The position numbers and the translations under genes are program-made. A stretch of 10,810 nucleotides of DNA from an uncultured Oscillospiraceae bacterium (GTDB lineage: Bacteria > Bacillota > Clostridia > Oscillospirales > Acutalibacteraceae): contig UREO01000079.1 of the NCBI GenBank assembly GCA_900546895.1, positions 1-10,810 of the forward strand, given 5' to 3'. Below are positions 6,296-10,810 of this stretch, piece by piece (position 1 is the stretch's first letter; each line of letters starts with the position of its first letter). Below the pieces are notes generated by a model. That model was given only the letters and a program-made list of their open reading frames with translations. It ran no database searches and had not been told where the DNA came from.

Positions 6296-6309
6296 GTTTA
6301 CTGTTCTTC
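6296..6309 (-). repeat. Right attachment junction: GA core plus attP-type arm
   Basis: On the minus strand the host gene reads ...TGCAGT, then the dinucleotide GA (6309-6308), then the element begins with AGAACAGTAAAC (6307-6296). That arm is the inverted partner (10/12) of GTATACTCTTCT at the left junction. The TAA ending the short 5' half is encoded by this arm. Confidence 0.75.
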
Positions 6310-6411
6310 ACTGCATGAATCATATACGCGCAGTCCGTCTATGCATACAGCTTCGTTAAAATTTCCTGTGTTTTGCACATTTGCAGATGTTTCCGTGCTG
6401 TTTCCATCCAT
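6298..6411 (-). CDS. 5' half of the interrupted cysteine-rich clostridial protein (37 codons as it stands)
   Basis: The ATG at 6411 has a perfect AGGAGG (6425-6420) 8 bases upstream. The product starts MDGNSTETSANVQNTGNFNE and continues AVCIDGLRVYDSCSEEQ, then TAA. The segment GNFNEAVCID..RVYDSCS is what I recall as the N-terminus of the clostridial family whose body lies at 2038-2754, where it continues SDKDCLEDLRV. Residues 1-34 belong to the host gene; EEQ and the stop come from the inserted element. Joining Ser34 to the GAT codon at 2754 restores the family sequence in frame. In the present arrangement it could make a 37-aa peptide, probably without function. This gene is easily missed by annotation because of its size. 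Confidence 0.85.
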   Translation of the reverse strand: MDGNSTETSANVQNTGNFNEAVCIDGLRVYDSCSEEQ

Positions 6412-6460
6412 AAAATAATCCTCCTAACACATTTAGTGAAACCTTTTGTTTCTCAATACC

Positions 6461-6486
6461 ATTTTATGGCGGCTGTTTCATTGTGT
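6461..6486 (-). promoter_or_regulatory. Weak SigK/SigE-like promoter for the split gene
   Basis: On the minus strand CATAAAAT (6468-6461) resembles the -10 of mother-cell sigma factors (SigE CATACANT, SigK CATANNNTA). An AC at 6486-6485, 16 bases upstream, fits the minimal SigK -35. The start would fall near 6454, about 43 bases before the ATG. The -35 does not fit SigE. Short, degenerate motifs in AT-rich DNA arise easily by chance. Confidence 0.25.
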
Positions 6487-6696
6487 TACAGAAATATTTT
6501 CCTATTACAAGTCAGATTTTTTAAAATTTTAAAAAACCAAACAAATAATATAAAATAATAAATACATAGTAATATTAATCATTAAAATAGAGTAAAAATC
6601 TACAAAAAATAAGCAATCAATACAAAATTAGCTTATTTCATCCTGATTAATTCGTCCTTTTATAAAATCTTTCCTATTTCTATTTTATTAAGATTC

Positions 6697-6705
6697 TGTT
6701 ATAAT
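6697..6705 (+). promoter_or_regulatory. Extended -10 promoter for the phosphate transporter gene
   Basis: TGTTATAAT gives a consensus TATAAT (6700-6705) with TG one base upstream. The -35 region is poor, as is typical of extended -10 promoters. The predicted start is near 6712, leaving a leader of about 70 bases before the ATG at 6780. Confidence 0.5.
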
Positions 6706-6779
6706 TGTGTTAAATAAATGTAAGGTGTTAATCAAAGCTAAGAATTCATCCCTCGACAGGACGAAATGAGGTTAATTTC

Positions 6780-7781
6780 ATGTCACTTGCGCTCATGATC
6801 GCACTTCTCCTTGTGTGTGCTTCCATCTTTGTCAACGGCTGGACGGACGCGCCGAATGCAATCGCTACTGTTGTTTCCACGCGAGTACTTTCCCCGCGGG
6901 CGGCCGTTTTAATGGCCACGGCTTTTAATCTGGTGGGCATCATGTGCTTCGGTACGGCTGTTGCCAGTACCATTGCGAATCTTGTCGATGTCGGGACCGG
7001 CTCCAACCCTTTAATCGCCATTTGCGCGGCTCAGCTTTCCATAGTAATATGGTCGGTGTCGGCTTGGAAGTTCGGAATCCCCACAAGCGAAAGCCACGCG
7101 CTGATTGCTGGGCTGATGGGTTCTGGAATCGCTTATAACGGCTTTTCCGCGTTTAAGCTGGCCGAGTTTCAGAAGGTGCTGTGGGGAATTGTCATTTCAA
7201 CGGTCGTCGGTTTTTTTGCGGCCTATGTTGTCACCAAAGTGATCGGCTTTTTATTTCGCAGGGTCAAGCGCTCCAAAGCGAACCGCTTTTTTTCTCTGGG
7301 ACAGGTTGCTTCCGCTGCTTTAATGGCCATGAGCCACGGCGCACAGGACGGTCAGAAATTTATGGGCGTTTTTGTGCTTGTGATTCTTCTTGCAAACAAT
7401 CAGCCTATTCCCGCTACGGTACATATTGATTTCTGGATTATGCTGCTCTGCTCGCTTGTAATGGCGGTCGGTACTTCCGTCGGCGGGAACCGCATCATCA
7501 AGACTATGGGGATCGATATGGTTAAACTGGAAAAGTATCAGGGGTTTTCCGCTGAAATTGTGGCGTCTCTCTGTATGCTGGTTACGACTGTGAGTTCCGG
7601 AATTCCCCTTTCCACCACCAACACAAAGGGCACCGCCATGATGGGCGCGGGTGCGGCCAGGCGTTTTTCCGACGTAAACTGGGGAATTGCAAAAGAAATG
7701 GTAATGGCGTGGGTACTGACCTTCCCTGCCTGCCTGATTCTTGGTTACGCGATGACCAAACTGTTCATACTGATCTTTTAG
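6780..7781 (+). CDS. pit: Inorganic phosphate transporter, Pit family
   Basis: This is a low-affinity, cation-coupled phosphate permease of the PHO4/PiT family in the cytoplasmic membrane. The 333 aa are strongly hydrophobic, with about nine or ten predicted membrane segments starting at residues 3-19. The two inverted family signatures are visible: NGWTDAPNAIAT at 19-30 and SHGAQDGQKFMGV at 185-197. Also typical are GIPTSESHALIAGLMGSG (99-116) and GIPLSTTNTKGTAMMGAG near 281-298. The length is typical of the short bacterial members. The ATG follows TGAGG by 8 bases. A DUF47/PhoU-like gene lies 68 bases downstream, the usual partner of Pit transporters. Phosphate is the likely substrate; sulfate or another anion is possible in this family but less likely. 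Confidence 0.93.
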   Translation: MSLALMIALLLVCASIFVNGWTDAPNAIATVVSTRVLSPRAAVLMATAFNLVGIMCFGTAVASTIANLVDVGTGSNPLIAICAAQLSIVIWSVSAWKFGIPTSESHALIAGLMGSGIAYNGFSAFKLAEFQKVLWGIVISTVVGFFAAYVVTKVIGFLFRRVKRSKANRFFSLGQVASAALMAMSHGAQDGQKFMGVFVLVILLANNQPIPATVHIDFWIMLLCSLVMAVGTSVGGNRIIKTMGIDMVKLEKYQGFSAEIVASLCMLVTTVSSGIPLSTTNTKGTAMMGAGAARRFSDVNWGIAKEMVMAWVLTFPACLILGYAMTKLFILIF

Positions 7782-7849
7782 AGCGGTATTGACAGTATAG
7801 AATATGTATATAGGAAAGAATCTGTGTATTTGAAGGGTAAGGGAACTAT

Positions 7850-8482
7850 ATGAGTAATTTTTTTGCTAAAGGACCGGACTATTTCTCGTTGTTCGAAAAG
7901 GGAATCGGTATTTCCTGTCAGGCTGCAAAAGTGCTTCAAAACTCGTTTTCAGACGGCAAGATCGATAAAAATGAGATCAAACAGCTCAAAGACATTGAAC
8001 ATGACGGGGACAAGCACGTCCATTACTGCTCCAACCTGATTGCGGACGCCTTTATCACGCCGATCGACCGTTCCGATATGATGGACATGGTCCGCGCGAT
8101 CGAGTCTATTACGGACAGCATCGACGATATCGGGAACCAGATTTATATGATGCATATTTCCAACGCGAATGAAATAACCGTCAAGCTGGTGGATTTGATC
8201 GTAAAAAGCTGCGAGGGCCTGTGTACTTTAATGGCCGACTTTAAGCAGTTTAAAAAAAATCTGAAGAGTATTAAGCAAATGTCTGTTTATGTAAACCATC
8301 TGGAAGAAGAGGGAGACGCTATTTTCAGCGAAGCAATGAGAGAACTGTTCGACCCGGCAAACAAAATGGAAATGATCGATGTGATCCGGCTCCAGAATCT
8401 TTACAATACCATGGAAAATTCGCTGGATTACTGTGAAGACGTCGCCGACATTGTAGAACAGATTATTATTTCCAACACCTGA
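7850..8482 (+). CDS. DUF47/PhoU-like Pit accessory protein
   Basis: This cytosolic, almost entirely helical protein of 210 aa belongs to the DUF47 family (YkaA/TIGR00153 type), related to PhoU. Such proteins pair with Pit transporters and are thought to modulate transport or phosphate signalling. Diagnostic segments are the N-terminal FFAKGPDYFSLFEKG, the metal-binding-type helix IEHDGDKHVHYCSNLIADAFITPIDRSDMM, the AIESITDSIDDIGNQIYMM repeat and the C-terminal LYNTMENSLDYCEDVADIVEQI. Acidic residues within these helices fit the metal sites seen in PhoU-like proteins. AAGGGA lies 5 bases before the ATG. The gene follows pit on the same strand with a 68-base gap and no terminator, so co-transcription is likely. 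In many genomes the order is reversed (DUF47 first). Confidence 0.9.
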   Translation: MSNFFAKGPDYFSLFEKGIGISCQAAKVLQNSFSDGKIDKNEIKQLKDIEHDGDKHVHYCSNLIADAFITPIDRSDMMDMVRAIESITDSIDDIGNQIYMMHISNANEITVKLVDLIVKSCEGLCTLMADFKQFKKNLKSIKQMSVYVNHLEEEGDAIFSEAMRELFDPANKMEMIDVIRLQNLYNTMENSLDYCEDVADIVEQIIISNT

Positions 8483-8498
8483 GTACATTGCCTTTTTG

Positions 8499-8528
8499 AA
8501 GCTCACCTTTCTTACGGGTGGGCTTTTT
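8499..8528 (+). terminator. Intrinsic terminator after the phosphate transport operon
   Basis: AAGCTCACC (8499-8507) pairs with GGTGGGCTT (8517-8525), with one G-T pair, around a 9-base loop. TTTTTATTTTTT follows. It begins 16 bases after the DUF47 stop codon. Confidence 0.85.
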
Positions 8529-8563
8529 ATTTTTTGTCGCAAAAAGGACGGGAAAGTTGCATA

Positions 8564-8592
8564 TTGAACCTCATCCAATAGTTTGCTATAAT
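8564..8592 (+). promoter_or_regulatory. SigA promoter of the thyX-tmk operon
   Basis: TTGAAC (8564-8569), a 17-base spacer and a consensus TATAAT (8587-8592) with TG one base upstream make a strong housekeeping promoter. The predicted start is near 8599. That is only 4 bases before the first ATG at 8603, which supports the start at 8633 instead. Confidence 0.75.
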
Positions 8593-8632
8593 ATTCTTTA
8601 TCATGACATCATTGTGTAAAAGGGGATTTTTC

Positions 8633-9403
8633 ATGGCCAAGGTAATATTGATTGCTTATACTCCCGAACCGGAAAAAACAGTTGCGCAGGCGGCAAAGCT
8701 CTGTTACTCGCCTGCTTCCATAGAAGAGATATCGGAAGGACTCACCGACGAGAAGGTTGCGTCCTTTGTGGACATGCTGGCCGAAATCGGGCATGAAAGC
8801 CCGATTGAGCACGCGTCCTTCACCTTTGGAATCGAAGGGGTTTCCCGCTCCTTTCTGGCGCAGATGACCCGCCACCGCATCGCCTCCTACAGCGTGCAGA
8901 GCCAGCGCTACGTGACGGAAGCTTGTTTTGAATACGTGGTTCCGCCGGAGATTGAGGCGATCCCCGAAGCGAAGGCTGAATTCCTTCTGGCCATGGAGGA
9001 GGACCAAAAACACTATGAAAAGCTGACGTCTCTTTTAAAGGAGAAGCATAAAAAAGCGCTGACGGACGCCGGAAAGGATGAAAAATCCGCCGAGCGCGCC
9101 GCTCAGAAGCGGGCGATTGAGGACGCGCGGTTTGTTCTGCCCAACGCCTGCGACACCAAGATGGTGTGCACGATGAACGCCCGCTCGCTGTATAATTTCT
9201 TTTCCCACCGCTGCTGCAACCGCGCCCAGTGGGAAATCCGCGCCGTCGCGGTGGAAATGCTGCGGCTTGTAAGCGGTGTGGCGCCGCACCTTTTCAAGCA
9301 CTGCGGGCCGCCCTGTTTGCGGGGTGCATGCCCGGAGGGCAAGATGTCCTGCGGCAAAATCAACGAGGTGCGCGAGTTTTTTAATGGAATAGGGGAAAAC
9401 TGA
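8633..9403 (+). CDS. thyX: FAD-dependent thymidylate synthase ThyX (256 aa)
   Basis: ThyX methylates dUMP to dTMP using methylene-tetrahydrofolate as carbon donor and NADPH through FAD, so it regenerates tetrahydrofolate directly and does not need dihydrofolate reductase. From the ATG at 8633, the family signature RHRX7S is RHRIASYSVQS at residues 80-90, followed by QRY. HESPIEHASFTF (54-65) precedes it, and the C-terminal half has NARSLYNFFSHRCCNRAQWEIR, the second substrate/FAD region. I prefer 8633 over the in-frame ATG at 8603 because AAAAGGGG ends 7 bases before it and the promoter leaves almost no leader for the upstream ATG. The cysteine-rich C-terminal tail (CGPPCLRGACPEGKMSCG) is a feature I associate with clostridial ThyX; its role is not known to me. 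The stop overlaps the start of tmk (TGATG), so translation is coupled. Confidence 0.95.
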   Translation: MAKVILIAYTPEPEKTVAQAAKLCYSPASIEEISEGLTDEKVASFVDMLAEIGHESPIEHASFTFGIEGVSRSFLAQMTRHRIASYSVQSQRYVTEACFEYVVPPEIEAIPEAKAEFLLAMEEDQKHYEKLTSLLKEKHKKALTDAGKDEKSAERAAQKRAIEDARFVLPNACDTKMVCTMNARSLYNFFSHRCCNRAQWEIRAVAVEMLRLVSGVAPHLFKHCGPPCLRGACPEGKMSCGKINEVREFFNGIGEN

Positions 9404-10068
9404 TGAGCGGAAAATTAATTACCTTAGAGGGTCTGGACGGCAGCGGAAAAGCAACGCAGACCGAACTGCTCTGCAAAGCGCTGGCCGGACGGGGCGTGAA
9501 GCTGCGCTGCGTTTCCTTTCCGGACTATAACGAGCCGTCCTCCGTTCTGGCCAAGATGTACCTAAACGGGGAATTCGGCTCCGATCCCGACGATGTGAAC
9601 GCGTACGCCGCTTCCTCGTTTTATGCGGTCGACCGTTATGCGAGCTATCAAAAACACTGGCGGCAGGATTACCGAAACGGTTCCCTGATTATTGCCGACC
9701 GCTACTCTACGTCCAATATCGTGTTTCAGCTTTCCAAGCTGCCGCGGGAACAGTGGTCCGGCTTTGTGGAGTGGGTGCAGGACTATGAATACGACAAGCT
9801 GGGACTGCCCCGTCCCGACCTGACCATTTACCTCAATATGCCGCTGGAGGTTTCCCAGAAGCTTTTGAGCGGCAGGTACCATGGAGACGAAGAAAAGAAG
9901 GATATCCACGAAAGCAACGCGGAGTACCTGCGCGCATGCCGTGTCAGCGCGGAATACGCGGTGCAGAGGTTGAACTGGAAAACGGTTGAGTGCGCGGACG
10001 GCGGGGGCCTGAAAACGGTTGAACAGATTCACGGTGAAGTCATGGAGATTGCGGCGGGTGTGCTGTAA
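9403..10068 (+). CDS. tmk: Thymidylate kinase (221 aa)
   Basis: Thymidylate kinase phosphorylates dTMP to dTDP with ATP, the step after ThyX. The P-loop is GLDGSGKAT at about residues 10-18 (Ala where most homologues have Thr after the Lys). FPDY at about 39-42 and VDRYAS near 76-81 are the dTMP-binding and DR motifs, and ADRYSTSN near 98-105 is also typical. The LID-type region around SGRYHGDEEKKDIHESN carries the lysines and acidic residues of this class. The length is normal. Its ATG overlaps the thyX stop, with AGGGGAAAAC just upstream. Pairing of thyX and tmk gives a compact two-step route from dUMP to dTDP. Confidence 0.93.
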   Translation: MSGKLITLEGLDGSGKATQTELLCKALAGRGVKLRCVSFPDYNEPSSVLAKMYLNGEFGSDPDDVNAYAASSFYAVDRYASYQKHWRQDYRNGSLIIADRYSTSNIVFQLSKLPREQWSGFVEWVQDYEYDKLGLPRPDLTIYLNMPLEVSQKLLSGRYHGDEEKKDIHESNAEYLRACRVSAEYAVQRLNWKTVECADGGGLKTVEQIHGEVMEIAAGVL

Positions 10069-10106
10069 GCCCGCGGTTTCCTTACGACAGAGAAGGGCGG
10101 TTTGGT

Positions 10107-10810
10107 ATGATTTGTTTTGCAGACTGGGAAATGCGCGGCGAGCTTGCAGAAATCTGGGCAAGCTGCTTTCACGAGCCAGTGCGTCCGGCAAAATATTTCC
10201 TGAATAATTATTATAAGCCCGAAAACTGTCTGGTTTATAAAATGGGGGAGAAAATCGCGTCCGTCGTTTATCTGCTGCCCGCCCGGATTCTTGCCGGCCC
10301 GGCGGTCGTGCAGGCGCACTATATTTATGCGGCGGCTACTCTGCCGCAGTACCGCGGACACGGCTGTATGGCGGCGCTTCTGGCCGCGGCCGCGCTGGTG
10401 GGGGCCAACCGGGGGGATCAGTATTCCGTGGTGCTTCCCGCCGAACCGGGCTTGTACAGCCTTTATGAAAAGTCCGACTATACGAAATTTTTTCAGGTCG
10501 GCACCGTTTCTCTGTCACTGGTGGAAATGTGTTCGCTGGCCGATTCGGGAGTTTCCGCCAGAACCCTTCTGACGTATGGCCAGATGAACGGACTCCGGCG
10601 GGAAAAGCTGGCGGGGAGAACCGGTTCCGTGCTTTGGAGCGACGAAGCGTTTGCCTTTGCCGCCGGAATGGGAAAAATTTATGGAGACAGAATGGTCTGT
10701 TCCCGTACCGGTGAAAAATTCGCGTACGCCCTGTGCCGCCGGACAGACTCCGACGCCTGCGCGGTTCTGGAACTGATGGCGGACGGCGATACCATTCGCG
10801 ATCTTGCGGC
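10107..10810 (+). CDS. GNAT-family N-acetyltransferase, 3'-truncated by window edge
   Basis: The frame opens with an ATG at 10107 (MICFADWEMRGELAEIWASC...) and stays open to the last base, giving 234 codons in view; the stop is outside. AGAAGGGCGG about 8 bases upstream serves as ribosome binding site. The acetyl-CoA loop LPQYRGHGCMAALLAAA at residues 79-95 contains the RGHGC form of motif A, preceded by the expected strand (HYIYAAAT). After it come VVLPAEPGLYSLYEKSDY, typical of the B motif, and a longer C-terminal region as in Eis-like or two-domain GNATs. The substrate is unknown. It follows tmk by 38 bases with no terminator seen, so it may be the third gene of that operon. Confidence 0.85.
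   Translation, partial: MICFADWEMRGELAEIWASCFHEPVRPAKYFLNNYYKPENCLVYKMGEKIASVVYLLPARILAGPAVVQAHYIYAAATLPQYRGHGCMAALLAAAALVGANRGDQYSVVLPAEPGLYSLYEKSDYTKFFQVGTVSLSLVEMCSLADSGVSARTLLTYGQMNGLRREKLAGRTGSVLWSDEAFAFAAGMGKIYGDRMVCSRTGEKFAYALCRRTDSDACAVLELMADGDTIRDLA

Larger units (their letters stand above)
2755..6309. mobile_element. 3555-bp skin-like serine-recombinase element interrupting a conserved gene
   Basis: The stretch between the two GA cores separates the halves of one minus-strand gene. It contains seven genes: a 77-aa protein, a YjdJ-type acetyltransferase, a large serine recombinase, three tiny overlapping plus-strand genes and a 58-aa protein. No capsid, tail, replication, relaxase or conjugation genes are visible, so it is either a minimal integrative element or the remnant of a larger one. 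Its base composition and codon use are not strikingly different from the flanks. Precise excision restores the host gene without a scar, as for the skin elements that interrupt sigK in Bacillus subtilis and Clostridioides difficile. The recombinase lies about 1 kb inside each end rather than next to an attachment site, which is unusual for phage integrases. I infer a reversible intervening element; a simple recent insertion cannot be excluded. Confidence 0.8.
6412..6779. other. AT-rich divergent intergenic region
   Basis: This region separates the 5' end of the split gene (minus) from the phosphate transporter gene (plus). It holds the ribosome binding site and possible sporulation-type promoter of the former and an extended -10 promoter of the latter. 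At 6517-6536 there is a perfect 20-bp A/T palindrome (T6A4T4A6). Bases 6540-6690 are nearly pure A/T, and I see no gene or RNA in them. Confidence 0.6.

Noticed and set aside
6252..6314. Plus-strand 20-codon frame after GGAGGGGG at the right end of the element
   Set aside because: Spacing to the ATG is only 2-3 bases, the peptide is uninformative, and it runs across the attachment core.
6373..6558. Plus-strand 61-codon frame in the divergent intergenic region
   Set aside because: It is antisense to the 5' half of the split gene and its promoter, runs into AT-rich DNA, and has no ribosome binding site.
7789..7812. TTGACA followed by TATATA between pit and the DUF47 gene
   Set aside because: The spacer is only 12 bases, too short for a SigA promoter; co-transcription from pit is simpler.
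1..10810. CRISPR arrays, tRNA or rRNA genes, toxin-antitoxin pairs
   Set aside because: No regularly spaced repeats, no tRNA-like cloverleaf and no rRNA segments were seen; the tiny genes do not match toxin or antitoxin patterns known to me.

Overview
The window looks like a chromosomal segment of a low-to-moderate GC, probably spore-forming clostridium, most likely an Oscillospiraceae/Ruminococcaceae relative. The basis is protein style: a PcrA with the Firmicutes C-terminal domain, a flavin-dependent ThyX, a Pit/DUF47 phosphate pair, and a cysteine-rich protein that I recall only from Clostridia. This is a judgement from family resemblance, not a database result.

Layout. Bases 1-1960 hold most of a pcrA helicase gene (+), closed by a terminator shared with a convergent minus-strand gene. 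Bases 2038-6411 hold one conserved minus-strand gene cut into two halves by a 3555-bp intervening element. The 3' half lies at 2038-2754 and the 5' half at 6298-6411. Inside the element are a 77-aa protein, a small YjdJ-type acetyltransferase, a 518-aa large serine recombinase, three tiny overlapping genes on the opposite strand, and a 58-aa protein. Bases 6412-6779 are an AT-rich divergent intergenic region. Bases 6780-8482 encode a Pit phosphate transporter and its PhoU-like DUF47 partner. Bases 8564-10068 form a dTMP synthesis and activation operon (thyX, tmk). A GNAT-family acetyltransferase gene runs off the right edge.

The main finding is the split gene. The 5' half has an excellent ribosome binding site and reads ...RVYDSCS before running into a stop supplied by the element. 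The 3' half has no usable start at its true beginning and reads DKDCLEDLRVYF.... Crossover at a shared GA dinucleotide (minus strand; TC at 2753-2754 and 6308-6309 on the plus strand) joins the halves in frame to ...RVYDSCSDKDCLEDLRVYF..., one 272-codon gene. On the element side each junction carries one arm of a 12-bp inverted repeat (10/12 matches) centred on that GA, which is the expected architecture of a serine-integrase attP. The recombinase has a promoter-like match to the mother-cell sporulation sigma factor SigE. The arrangement therefore resembles the skin element of sigK, where a serine recombinase excises DNA to restore a gene. Whether excision is developmentally programmed here is inference; the split and the in-frame repair are read directly from the sequence.
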